Position numbers and translations under genes: made by a program. Below the pieces are notes generated by a model. The model saw only the letters and a list, made by a program, of their open reading frames with translations. It was not told the DNA's origin and ran no database searches. Below, one piece after another: positions 46,781 through 59,497 of a stretch of 60,000 bases of DNA (positions are counted from its first letter, which is position 1; every line of letters begins with the position of its first letter). Source of the stretch: Symsagittifera roscoffensis (Eukaryota > Xenacoelomorpha > Acoela > Convolutidae); contig NC_087062.1 in NCBI RefSeq assembly GCF_963678635.1, positions 94,961,845 through 95,021,844 of the forward strand, read 5' to 3'.

Positions 46781-47360
46781 ACTAAAACTGATAAAAAAGA
46801 CGAAGTACAATGCTCAAACATGACACATTTTTATCAAAACATACAAAAAGAACAACCAAGAGAAAAAATTTGGACAATCCCACTTCTCCTAGAGAGCCCA
46901 AGAAGTAAAGAATTTCAACCACCAGATCTTGAAATTGATTTTTTAATCGACTCAGCAGCAGAATCAAATATAATAAACATTCCCACATGGAATGAAATTA
47001 AATTAAAACACTGCACCCGAATTTAACACCTCTTAAAACATCTAGTAAATTGGCAACAGCACAAGAATCAACATTAGTAAACTATGGAAAAATCCAAATA
47101 ATCCTTGTTCCCACAAGAACAATGGAATAAAACAAGATTTTGAACAAGCCATTTAAACAAACATTTCATATTACTGATATTAAGCACAATATCATTGGCA
47201 TACCTTCTATTACTAAATGTATACCAACAATCAACATCTTAAATAGTAAAATCCATATCAAAGACAAATATACAAAAAAAACAAAAAAACACAGCCTTCA
47301 CGTTCTTCCAAAGATTAAACAAACAACCACCATTTTTCTCAAAATTTTACCCCATTTATA
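46781..47360 (+). pseudogene. Protease region of element 2
   Basis: The frame from 46622 runs through the gag tail into LEIDFLIDSAAESNIINIP (46930-46986), so Gag and protease are in one frame, with no ribosomal frameshift needed at this point. The catalytic motif is DSAA, where element 1 has DSGA; the Gly to Ala change at the second position after Asp would be expected to impair a retropepsin. NIIGIPSITKC appears near 47188. A shift near 47024 breaks the domain. Confidence 0.7.
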
Positions 47361-48640
47361 ATCAAGAACGGAAACACCTGCTGAAACCACTATCAGGAAA
47401 TATATATAAATTTTCAATAAAACAAGTTCATCATATGACAAAATTCAAAACAAACAACAGCTTTTCATGTCAGATTTCGAATTTAAACCCATTCAAAAAT
47501 TTTTCAAAATTACAATCTCATCCATAAAATATCTAAAAAACACAAATTCCGATATTATTTCACTACACGTATATAATAATACACCATATCGAATAATAAT
47601 ACCTTTAGGACTATAAGGATATTGTGAAACGAATGCTACAACTTCACCTGTAAATGAAGTAGCATATCGGGTAAATAATATATTACAACTATTAGATATT
47701 TGTCAATCAACAATTCTTGACGAAGAATTATCCATCAATAATATAATAAGTAATGAAAAAAGAAATACAGATTACTTCACAAAAACACCATATTTTAAAA
47801 CAACATTCAATATAACAAATTATACAAAAGAACAACAAAAATTTTTAACAAGTTTTAACTTTCAAAATTCACAAATAACGCAAGACGAATTTGACAAATT
47901 AGCAAAACAACTGATAAAATATTCTACAGTCTACGCAACATCAAAATTTGACGTTGGAAAAATTAGTTCATCACTACACCTCCCATTAAAACCTGACGCA
48001 GTCTTCAAAAAGCAAAGCGCAAGTAAAATACCAATTCACTTACACGACAAGGTAAATAGATTACTTAATATTTTAGAACAAAACGAAATTATATCACCAG
48101 TAAATAAGGAAGAACAACCAAAAGGTAATACCTTCATCAACCCTGTTATCATCCTAGCAAAAGGTGAATCACTAAAAATAGTTTTAGACGCTAGATATCT
48201 TATTTCACTAATTGACGAATCAAAATGCAATTGGCCTATTGAACCAATACAGGTTATCTTAACTAAGATAAATGGTAAATACTTCACAACCGAAGATATG
48301 AATAGTGCTTATAACCAAATGCCACTAGATGAACAATCACGACTATTAACACAATTCGTTATTGGAAATCCAAAATACGAATTCAATAGATTAATCTATG
48401 GAATTTCCATAGGACCTGCAGCTTTTCCGGCTTTTATGAGTAAAATTTTTAGACCACTTATACTCAAAAAACATGCAATCACATACTTAGACGATGTTTT
48501 CATGCAGTCACAAACTAAAGAAGAAATGTTTACAGTTTTGGAACAGTATCATAAAATACTTCAGAACGAAGTTCTGAAAGCAGCCCCCGATAAATCACAT
48601 TTTTTCCTAACACGCGTTAATTTTTAGGACATAATATTGA
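47361..48640 (+). pseudogene. Linker and reverse transcriptase of element 2
   Basis: The protease-RT linker is at about 47468-47690. The RT fingers read KGNTFINPVIILAKGESLK and LDARYLISL (48120-48220). The central part FTTEDMNSAYNQMPLDEQ (near 48280) holds the first catalytic Asp region that is missing in element 1. YGISIGPAAFPAFMSKIF follows. The YLDD box is at 48484-48495. TAG at about 48625 ends the frame shortly before the thumb. The sequence is uninterrupted by inversions and gives the ancestral order for interpreting 11256-11895. Confidence 0.88.
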
Positions 48641-49310
48641 ACGAAATACAATCACCCCATTAAAATCACGCATTGATTTAATCCAAAAACTTCAACCACC
48701 TACAAATAAAAAGAAAATCCAAGAATTCCTTGGAATTTTGAATTTCTTAAGTAAATATGTTTACAAATTGCAATTATACTTAAGTTCTTTTTGTAAAATC
48801 CTCAGAAAACAAATAATTTAGAATGGACCACTGAACATCAAGCTCGATTTGAAGAAAAATTAAAAAAACTTCTGACAGAGCAAATTTCAAACACAATTCC
48901 TGATCAAAATCAACCATTCTATGCAATGTGCGATGCTTCAAATTTCGGCATCGGCGCAGCATTACTACAATCACTTAGTGGAACAAATAAAATGAATCTT
49001 GTATCAGCAAGTTCACAATTATTCACACAAGCCGAGCTACGACTCTCTACTCTAATGAGAGAATGTACAGCTATAATTTACACACATACAGAATACGAAT
49101 TTCTGATACTTGGATCAAAACACCCAACAGTTTTATGTACAGATCATAAACCAATTATATTCCTTTTCACACATAAATCAATTCCAAATCATAGAATTTA
49201 TAGATTTCAATTAATTTTAATGAAATTCCCAAACTTACATTTAGTTTGGACAGCAGGAAAAACCTTGCATTACCAGATACAAGTAAAAAATACACCACCT
49301 GAACTACTTA
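48641..49310 (+). pseudogene. RT thumb and RNase H of element 2
   Basis: The thumb sequence KIQEFLGILNFLSKY near 48715 is followed by an indel (near 48790-48820). RNase H begins MCDASNFGIGAALLQ (48926), with catalytic Asp, Glu in LMRECTAIIY and Asp in LCTDHKPIIF. The C-terminal VWTAGKT is followed by a damaged end (LHYQIQ in place of SLPDIL). This is a Ty3-type Pol RNase H. Confidence 0.82.
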
Positions 49311-51398
49311 CACGAAAAACTACAGTTGAAATACCAAAAATTATTGAATTCTATCTCGCAAAAGATGAAACATCAGCCCGATTAGAATGCGAATACGCAG
49401 TAAAAACTGATATTGATCAATCACAAATAAATAATCTACAATACTTTCCACTTTACTTAGATTGCCAAAAAAATCACTATGAAGTTGATTTATTAGGTAC
49501 ATCATCTTTAAACCAATTTCATACTCAAAATGGATAAAAAATAATACTTAACAAAAGAAAATGAAACAACAACCGCATAAAAAAGACCTTTTTCCATTAA
49601 TTGAAAAAGAAAATTTGAGCGATAAAAAAAATTTATCAGGACCACAAACGAATGATTCAAAATACACAATAAATCAAGTTTTTAACCTCCTTGACCCACT
49701 TGACACAATTCCCCCATCAAAACTAGAAATTGAAAACATTTTTCTCGCACCAACAGAAAAAATTACACTCGAACTTTTAAAACAATATCAAAATTTCGAC
49801 CCAGTAATTAAACAACTAAAATCATGGCACAAATACAAAACAAAACCAGCAAAAGCTGATACCACAATTTTAGGAAACAAAACACTCCTCCGATATTTCC
49901 GAAAATTTAATAACACAACAATCAATGAAAATACAGATCTTTTAGAATATCAATTAGATGATTCAAAAGTTTCCTGTCTTCCTTTAAGTATGATACTGAT
50001 AGCATTTAACATCTCCAAACACGAAATACAAAAGGACACTCAGGATCAGAAAAAAGATATTCGAACTTTACACAAAAGTTTTATTTCCCAAGTGCACCAA
50101 TTTGGATAAAAGTATTATGCAATGATTGTATAATATGTCAATTGAACAAACCTTATCCGAATCAAAAACAAATATCACAAAAACAAGATTTAAAGGACAA
50201 AGTTTGTATTTCAACCATAGAATTTCATTCGACACAAAAGGATCAATTTCACCATCCTCTGAAGGAAATTCTTACATTATGGTCATTGTTGATGCATTCA
50301 CACATTATGTAGCACTCAACCCAGTACCACATTGTAATACTTACTATGCATACACAACACTTTGCGAACACTGGATAGCTAAATTCGGATTACCCGAAAT
50401 CCTAGTTACAGACAACGGTACAGAATTTATTAATAATGAAATAATCGCACTATGCCACTTATACAACATTAAACATAAACCACGTACATCTCATGCACCT
50501 TGGACAAACGGTTTAGTCGAAGGTATGAACCGTTCATTACAAGAGTATCTTAGATGTATCATAAATGGGAACGATACACGATACACGGAATTTTCAGCAG
50601 ATGTAAAATTATTTCCCTTATCATACAACTCACAAATCATGACAACTTTAGGAATGTCAACATATAAAATGGTTTTTAATCAAAAACCAAAAAAACCAAT
50701 TATGTTCACAGCAAATGCTCACAAAAACGCACAAGCTCATTGCAAACCAAATAAAGATTCAATATGCTATAATCTACCATTACACACACATGATGAAGAT
50801 CATTTTCATCGCCCACAAATTCTCAAATTAGCCTCCGGCATACATACCGAATGGATTTTAAATAGAGATAAAAACATAATGAAATTTACCAAAAAGTAAC
50901 AAAGAAGTTGTTACAAAGGCAAAGTTTTAACAGCCAAAATATTTCACGTTTTATGCCAGCCACAGATTTAAAAATTGGAACATTTGTTTCAATACCTAAT
51001 TTTAATACACAAAAAGGAATCTCCAAAAAATTACAACAACTTCGCAAGGGACCATACCAAATAATTGCTAAACCCACTGAAGTAACATACAAGCCCACAA
51101 AATTATCCGAAACCATACACATACAGAACAAACATCAAATGTACAATCCGACGTTCAGCATAAACAAAATCAAAAAACAAACACAACTCATAAAAATATA
51201 AAAACACAAGACACAAAAATATCTCAAAAAAAAAGAAAAAACAGGAAAATGAAAGAAAAACTTTTACCACAAGAACAAGTACAAAAATCAAAACACAGAG
51301 AATCATCACGACTTAGAAATCAACCACGTAAAAATTACAAAACAATCATCCCACAATATAAAATATTAAAGAAAGTTGAATTTCAAAAACAACTTTGA
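49311..51398 (+). pseudogene. Integrase and Pol C-terminus of element 2
   Basis: The zinc-binding part CNDCIICQLNKP lies near 50119. The catalytic core is better preserved than in element 1, in one frame from 50126: Asp 50231 (SFDTKG), Asp 50411 (LVTDNGTEF), Glu 50519 (NGLVEGMNR). The GPY/F module RKGPYQIIAKPTEVTYK is intact at about 51045-51095. The tail is Lys-rich and ends VEFQKQL at 51396-51398. A stop (TAA near 50107) lies before the zinc pair and a shift near 50900 separates core from GPY/F. The 62 bp duplication seen in element 1 (14782) is absent. Confidence 0.88.
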
Positions 51399-52242
51399 TT
51401 TTTAAATTAGTAATTTGTACACCTTTAAATCATTTTGATTTTTCATATTTTCAAAATAACATGCTGAAACATACTCAACAACTCTAGTTCAAACTCAGCC
51501 AATAGGATTTACTCAAATCCGTCACCTTCAATATCTCTAACACAAACCTACTAGCCGATAGGTAATATTCTCCAGGCATATCTATAACTATAACTTTCCA
51601 ACTTCCAGGTCAAAAATAAGCAACTTTCTAAAACTTGACAACTAAAATAAATACCACCATAATATTACAACCCTCCCCTATCTAATAACGCAAAAATCAA
51701 CAATATTTTCCCAACTCAGACCTCAAAAAACCTCCAACCAAAAATGGCAAATTAGCCTAAAGTAAAAAAAGGACCATAATCATTTGGCTTAAAATACAAA
51801 TATTTCAAAAATACCCCAGATTACCTACCAAATAAAAACAAAGCAAAGAAAACCTCCCGAACACCATAATATTAGCCTCCAAAAATTTTTCACAAAACTC
51901 AACCCACCTGTCAAAAAATCAATAATGATCCGACCACACTTGAATTTCGCTCCAGAAAATAAAAAATATTCGACGAACGAATCATTTCTTAAATGCTTTT
52001 CTCTCTAACAGTCGATACCTTAAAAAATATAATCTTAAATCTTTTCATAAAATTTTTCTTTCTCTTTAAACTTTTGCTAATATTTTTTATTGAAACTTTT
52101 GAAGCCTTAATAATCCTTTTAATATTTTCTTGCAATATTTTTTAAATTTTTTACTCCCTATTTGAAATATATCTCCAACTTTCCCAAATCATTGACCACA
52201 TTCACAGGTACGATAAATCAAAGTCTATTTAAATGATACGAA
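51399..52242 (+). promoter_or_regulatory. Untranslated gap between pol and env, element 2
   Basis: Homologous to 15127-15970. It contains the conserved block ATTCGACGAACGAATCATTT (from 51968), an A/T-rich tract, then AAATTTTAG|TAGAACAG near 52245-52255, where element 1 has ATGTTTTCAG|TCGAACAG. No gene seen. Confidence 0.5.
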
Positions 52243-55200
52243 CAAATTTTAGTAGAACAGATATTTTTTACTATTCGTAATTTTCATCACATTTTGATCA
52301 TCCCTTATCATGACAATGTGCAAATGTGTAAGAAAGGCAATAGTCACATTCGCCTTAGCAACAACCATTTTAATTCTTTTCATCGAAGAATATTACAATA
52401 AACAAAAATCTTTGCACTAAGAAACAAATAAATCAAACACATTTCCAAAATTGCTAACCAACCACCACCAAAACAGTCTTCACCGACATCCTCCCAAGAA
52501 AACCCAATCATACCTACACCTACCCAAAACCCCCAAACATCCACACGATTTTCTTTCCAAGATAACCCGTATACTTTTGAAGAACGACACGCTCGCTTAT
52601 CTGAACCATTAGAACCAGTTCAGCGACAAGCATTCCTAAATGAACCTACATATAATTTATACCCCACATTACCACAAGATTTAAATGGAATAAGACATAT
52701 TAGTCAAAATAAAAAAACAGTTGAAGTCAATAGACAAATTATACATCCACGAAGAAATAGAAATTTTCAGACCCCCAGAGTTCATTTTGATATACCCCAA
52801 TCACCAACACCAACTACTTCAGAAATTTCAAGTAGTATTTTACCAGAAACTCCCACACTCTTTTCACAACTTAGCACCTCAAGCATACCCTCAGACTATC
52901 TAGGTTCAACCCCCACATCACATCAAATCCGAGAAAACCCTTTTAATCCCCCCAGATACCAGAGAAAGACCACCATATTGGACAACACACTCATATACAC
53001 AAGGTGAACCGAACTTGGTAAATGAACCAATAGATATCTCTTCTGATGCAACACTATCATCGTTACCAGAAACATTATCACTCCCGTCAACACCATCATT
53101 AAGTCTAATCTCACCGACACTTTTCCCTTTAAACTTCCCGAATAACCTCGACGCTAGATATCGAGAACAATCAACATCAAACATCCCTTTACGATTAGAT
53201 TGGAACCTCCCCCATTATTTGGACAACATCAAGAAAGTAACCGACTCCACAGTTGGGCACTCAATAGATTACAATATAGACAAGATATCCACAAAGTTAT
53301 TCGAGCACATAATATTCAAATACTTCAACAAAATAGTCTCCAATTGAAACTTGAAATCACAATCAAACTAAATAATATTGTTCAATATCCCTACCCATTA
53401 AATCTACCAATTATAACAGCTCAATCGCTACCACCACCATTTATAACAACTGAAGTAATATATAAATACGATAGATATACAAAAAACACAATTGGATACA
53501 ATTCTAAAAATATTAACGTTTCAACACATCTTTTTCTCAAATTTTCCGACCAAAACACAAATCCTTCTTCTCGCACAGGACCCCAGGATTTATTAGTAAC
53601 AAACTATGATTGTGAAGAAAACGAACAAAAAACACTACACAAATATACAATAAATCAAGTATCACAATGCGAAACAGAACCACAAGCTTTAGAAACTACA
53701 AATGTAGTAGCAACATTGTACTCAAAAGCCCGAGCAACAGCAGTCACAGGATATAAATTTACAGAAACATTTTCCGAAAAGAAAGTACATTGTTCACAAG
53801 TTTCCAACGGAAATAAGAACCGACTTGATCACGAATAATTTTACCAGAGTAATATTGAAAGACTTTTACACCTAAACCCCGACGATTGTAAAAACGATTT
53901 ACTCAGACTAAATCTAACAAGAAATAAAAACACAGACAGAAAAATAGTAAATTTTCAAGTCTTTGCCGACTCTGTACATCAAGCAGAACTTGAACGATAT
54001 CAAGGACATGTTAAATTAGACGAAAAATACCCATATAATGCGCACACGGACGATTAACTTATGCTATAAAAGATAAACACTGGATACCACACATTGGAAG
54101 AAATAATCCTTCAAACTGCAAAGTAGACACAAAAAATAAAGGATATCAAGAAATAATGTTTTTTGATTGAAAAATACAATTTGAAAAAATACAACTCACA
54201 CGAGCTTTAACTGATAACACCTTGATCTATCAAGGAATCAGATTACCCTGCAAAAATGATCAAGGTTATTGTGACCCTACAACAAGGACCCAAGCAACAA
54301 TTGTTTGGTTTCCCGAAGATACATGCACAACATTTCAAGTAGCAAAAATACACGCTCGAATGATCAAATTTCATGAAAAATATTTTATTGAATCAATCTC
54401 ATACAAACAACTGAACCCATCTCGTAAACAAAGCACTGATTTCAAAAACATCCATGATATAGAAAATAAATTAACACGTTTTCAAGTCTATCACGAAACA
54501 GAATTTGCATGTAAATATAGCAATCCACTTTATAAAACACAATACTCTGAAATACTTGTCGAATGTGAAAAAGGTTTCGACATGACCACTGGAAAACTAA
54601 AGTTGGACCCTTATGCCACAAGTCACCCCATTAACGAAGGAACATCATACGTCCCAGTTAACTTTTATAAAAGCAAATTTCAACCTGGTGGAAAATTAAA
54701 ACCATACGACAGTCAATAATGACTAGCACCTACTTTGGTAATATTCATTATGATATCCTCTTGGACATGAAATTAGACTACACAATTAGTAGAATTTTTC
54801 CCGTAACTTTCTGAATTAGAAACACTTCTTCAATTATGCGAAATAGAAAGAACACAAATCTTACAATCACTCGCATTAGCAGTACTAAAAACACCTTACG
54901 CAGGATATTTGTTATCAAGAAACAGATCAAATTTTCTTGATTACGAAGGAAACATTTTATGGTTTTATACTTGCGCCAAAAAAGTATCACCATTATATGT
55001 TTTCGAAGATAAACGTTGTTATAAAAGAATCCCCATATTCTATAAAATTAAAGTACATTTTGTCGATACACTTTCAAGACGAACTTATTTTTGGGATACC
55101 GCAGTCCCATGTGGATCAAAAAAAAGCCACAAGGTCGTACAATTAAACCCTGATGAAGATAAATACTACCTACTTACACCGTATCCAACCTTAATGCAAC

Positions 55201-56081
55201 CACTGAAAAAGTTTTCACCCGAAAGCATCCGAGCTATCGCTCGTAACCCAAATATTGATTTACAATAAATTGGAATATACTCTAAATCTGATATACAACA
55301 TCACATTAGAACACAACAATTTCAAGAATTACTAACACAAATGGACACAATACAACGACAATCAATCGAATAGAATTTAAGAAAAATTGCCGAAACCGCA
55401 GGATTTGCAGACATTTCTACACAAGACTACAGCGGATATTTTAAAGATATCAAAGACTACATTTATTTAAATGGTGAAAAATACCGACCACAAGATATTT
55501 CACCCATAAATATTTTCAGTTTTGTAACCTTAAAAAACGAAATTCTCGCATTTCTAGGATGGCCATATTACATTTTAGAAAGTTTGACTATCTTATACGC
55601 AATGTTTAACTTTATAGGATTTCTTTTCTCACTGTTAAAAGGAATCTATAACACATGCGCTATACACACACAAGTAAACCGCCAAGCAAGTGTAGCACGT
55701 ATACTATTTGCAGGATTTTTCGGAATTTTCTCATCATCAATCAATAAAATACTTCTAGATGCACAAATAAAAGAATATAATACAAAAATATCCACAAGAC
55801 CAAAAATATGTAACGAAGAACATAATAATGTAGATACAACACCTACAGCACCACAGATACCACCCCTACCACAAAATCATCCATTATCATTAGTTCCCCG
55901 AAACTTTTGAAACCTAGCAATCACAAATAATCCAAACTTTCGACCAAATACAACACAAAGTCCCATTCAGCACATAAAGACAAATCTTTCACAAAATGAT
56001 AATACATATGAACAAATTATTGAACAACCCCATACAACCACTTATCAGTCTCAAAATAATCATTTTTTTTGCCCACGATGA
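52243..56081 (+). pseudogene. env-like polyprotein of element 2
   Basis: The start region has lost the ATG used in element 1. The N-terminal hydrophobic part is broken. The Pro/Ser/Thr-rich part is about 52440-53190. From 53200 to 53838 one frame joins the end of that part to the Cys-rich ectodomain (LLVTNYDCEENEQ), showing that they belong to one protein. Then TAA at 53836-53838, more pieces, GIRLPCKNDQGYC and WFPEDTC near 54233-54330, and a second ectodomain portion (54909-55268) with ILWFYTCAKKVS and DKRCYKRIP. The anchor FNFIGFLFSLLKGIY is near 55605-55650. A Pro/Ser/Thr tail ends at TGA 56079. gB-like class III fusion protein layout is an inference from cysteine and motif spacing. Confidence 0.68.
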
Positions 56082-57887
56082 GCCAACAAATTGGATCCCT
56101 CCATCGCTCAAATTCCCACCCAGCCAACCTCCAAACTCAAATCCCAATTATACCACTTTTTGCTTTCCCGCCACCCAATTTTCCAATTATTAATATACCA
56201 TCAAGCACGAATTCTGATACTAACTCAGATATTTCAGTTTTTCATACTATCTCACAATTTAATAACTCCAATGTAGAAACCCCCGACAATTTTGCAGACT
56301 CCGAACCATCTCCCTCTACCCATACCGAGACCAACTCCTCAGTTTTTTCGCAACCCCCTTTTCGACCCATCCAATCCAATCATCCACTCCCATCCCTTTC
56401 CACTCCTTCTTACGCTTCCCAAGTAACCCCAACCTATTCTCCATTTCATTCCGACAGATCACATAAAAACTCCCCAGATACCATCCAAATTTCCGCAGAA
56501 CTCGACAATTTAATTACATTACAACAACAACTAATACATCCCCAAATTCTCACAATACATCAACTATCATCCACAATAACATCCTGAAATCCACCAACTC
56601 CTACACCCTCTTCAGCTTACACTCCATAATTAGCTCAGTCATCCACATCCACTGAAACACCTACCAGTACTAACCGAGCTTATCTTTTTTTTACACGAAA
56701 ATTCCCAAATCACCCATTCCCAACCAAACCCGGAACAGCCCAAGAATACATCAACCACCCAGAACACACAAATACGAAAAAATTTTCTAAAAATCACCCT
56801 ACCATCATTTCCGCAATATACAAAAAATACACCTACCATTGCTAACGAAACACGAAAGTTTGTTGATGAGCACGTTTTAATGCCAACACTTCATTGGACA
56901 GCTTACTACAATTATACTAACCCCCTTTGTTTACCACTAACAAATACTAGTGAAGACATTGGGAAAAACAAAAATATGTTATATAGACTCACCACATCAT
57001 TAACACCTCGACAATTTACTTATGTTGGATATAAAAAAATATTAACAACATTCACCGCACCCCGAGTTAACGATTTCTCAATAGACTACTACGATCATAA
57101 TATCATCTGCCCTAATCACGATCAATTTTCAGACGAAGATCGCTTGCAAACCCGCAACTAACCAAAAAATTTTTCAAGAAAACACCATACGTATTTACAC
57201 TTAATATTTTTGATAAAAAGCTTGATCATATTATTTCCGAATCACTAGTTTATATTCAAGCATATGAAAGCTTCTATGATAAATTTCAGTTATTTTCACT
57301 AACTTTTCACTTTCTTTCACCACAGGAACGCGATTTGCACTGTTCACACGATATAATGTTACGCACTAAACAAACGCACACTTACACATATTATCGCTTT
57401 ATACAAAATCATTTTGATTTACACACTCCATCAAGACAACCCCACCATCGTTTTCAGTTTCCAACTCAAAATACACGTCACCGTTTTTTCTTAATTTTAC
57501 ATATTGCTTTAAAAATACTAACCTCCACGGCATCCTCCGCAATTACGACCCAGTCACCCAAATGTATATATTCTGTCCCATCGCGAAGACCTTCAATGAT
57601 GAAGAATCAAGACCCTTCATTATCCCGCTTGAATTTATACAACCTATTGAAATACCCATATTAGAATTTATTCATAATACTAATTATAATCATAAAATCT
57701 ATAACTTCATTCAAAACACACCTTATGAGTTCGCAGTAGGCACAGAAGAACTAAACACCATCAAAGCACTTCAATTGCTTTGGCCACTGCTACAAACTAA
57801 AAATGTCAGACGCATACTAGCCAAGTTACTAACAACATCAGACATGATTCGCGACATATTCTCCCACGGTTTTTCCCAGACGACTAA
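56078..57887 (+). pseudogene. Post-env ORF of element 2
   Basis: ATG 56078 again overlaps the env stop as ATGA. The N-terminal 170 residues (SLHRSNSHPANLQ; FAFPPPNFP) are open to 56587. The central part (56880-57161) has WTAYYNYTNPL, LTPRQFTYVGYKKIL and FTAPRVNDFSIDYYDHN. The next pieces (57335-57903) have HCSHDIMLRTKQT and NTPYEFAVGTEELN. Many codons differ from 23511-25312 while the residues are retained. No known family, membrane helix or catalytic motif is evident. A role at the end of the infection or transmission cycle, such as assembly or egress, is speculation from position. Breaks lie near 56587, 56790 and 57160. Confidence 0.62.
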
Positions 57888-59497
57888 GGTAAATATGAAT
57901 TAAAATACTTATAACTAATAAATTCAAATTTGTACTAACCATTTTCTATCAATGTTTAAATTATCCTTTTAGTCTTCACACCACAATCATCTACTAAACA
58001 GAAAAAAGACAAATAAAAATACAAACTTGTTAAATTATAAATAAAACTTCTAAATCTTTCGCACTAAATAATGTAGTAAAATTCATATCCAATGTTGTAA
58101 CTTCATTTATAAATTATTTCCCCATGAAGCAGTAAAATTAAAATACGATAAAAATTTATAATTTTAAACTTCCCCAAAAGAAGTAAAATTGAATTTTAGC
58201 AATAAATTAATAAAATGAGAAAACAGTACTAATCTTTTCAATATTTTTATTCATTCGCACAAGAATTCTATCAAAACTCGCACAGCTCGCCCACGAAGAA
58301 TTGTTTAAATAATGATTTTTGGTTTCAAGTTTTCACTAACAACGACTCAAACAAGCAATAACAAGTTTCAAACTTTTCTTTAACCCGGTTGGAAAGGAAC
58401 TCTATACTAAACCAAACTAACCAACGCAGCTTACTAAACACCACAAATCATAAAATAACAGCTTGACTAAGAAAAGAAAACCAACGGTACCCAAACCGGA
58501 TTAACCCAGCTTAAAACTGGATAATATATTCTTTTGAAGACTATTATAAAGTCTAAGAAAGAAATAATAAAGCACAAAAAAGTCGCAAGACAAACCCAAA
58601 CCAAAAACAAATTGATTTTTGAAAAAAGGACACAACCAAAGTAACATAAGAACGACCAGAAAAAACCAACATAAAACGTTATCACATAAAAGGACCTCTC
58701 AAAGAAACAGCATGAAATCACACTCCCATTCCTGGCCTAACCAACCAGAGAAGGATGTCCTGAGCATGCTTATAGACGGCCTAATCCACCGCGCTACACA
58801 CACACTTTGTGACCACACTTCAATTTTTAATAAGAGGTACTCAAGGGTGAGTAACTCTTCAAAATAACTGAACTAAAACAAAACCCTTTTGTGAAAACTA
58901 CTAACTAAAAGCATGATTAAAAAACCAAACTAACAAAAACTTATAAAATGTAAATCATACAAGGCAGTATATAGATCATACACAACAACAAAGACGAACA
59001 TCCAAAGACGAACATCCAAAGACGAACAATTAAAGACGAATAAAAGATTGGCTAAACACAACCGACATGCCGTCCACGATCACGACTCAAAGGATTTAGA
59101 GTACGACTTGACTTCGCAGAAAAGGACTTCCTTGAACTAGACCAATGACCACCTCGATGTTCAAGTATACGTACAGATCCGAGATTACAAGGCATCCCTT
59201 CCAAACACGATCTTCACGCCATTCCTAGACGAGGCTGCACACAAAACAGTTCTCTACTAATATAGAAAAATCTGACATAGCAAACCATTTTGAAATCGGA
59301 TTGATTTCATTGGGGATCACAGTCATTGCCGAATGACATAATAACAATTTCTTATCCCTGATTCCAGCGTCCTGGAACGTTCTTCTTCAAGAGGAACCGG
59401 ATAAGAAAATGGTGTTCGCCAAACACCAACGTTCATCATCCATCCTTCAATTACAGAAAGAAAGATAAATCTAAAAACTCTGTAAACCCCGGATGGG
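57888..59497 (+). promoter_or_regulatory. 3' noncoding region of element 2
   Basis: Parallel to 25313-26914: GCAGTAAAATT-like cluster (about 58070-58235), CACAGCTCGCCCACGAAG block, stem-loop CCAGCTTAAAACTGG near 58507, tRNA/SINE-like segment (58711-58860, minus), a short tandem array of AAAGACGAACATCC at about 58989-59040, a conserved GTACGACTTGACTTCGCAGA block near 59100, and CTGTAAACCCCGGATGGG directly before the LTR. No protein is supported. Confidence 0.6.
58989..59040 (+). repeat. Short tandem array, 15 bp unit
   Basis: AAAGACGAACATCC is repeated three to four times, the last units diverged. Element 1 has a single AACGAACATCCAAAGAC at the same place (about 26423), so the array expanded in element 2. 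Confidence 0.8.
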
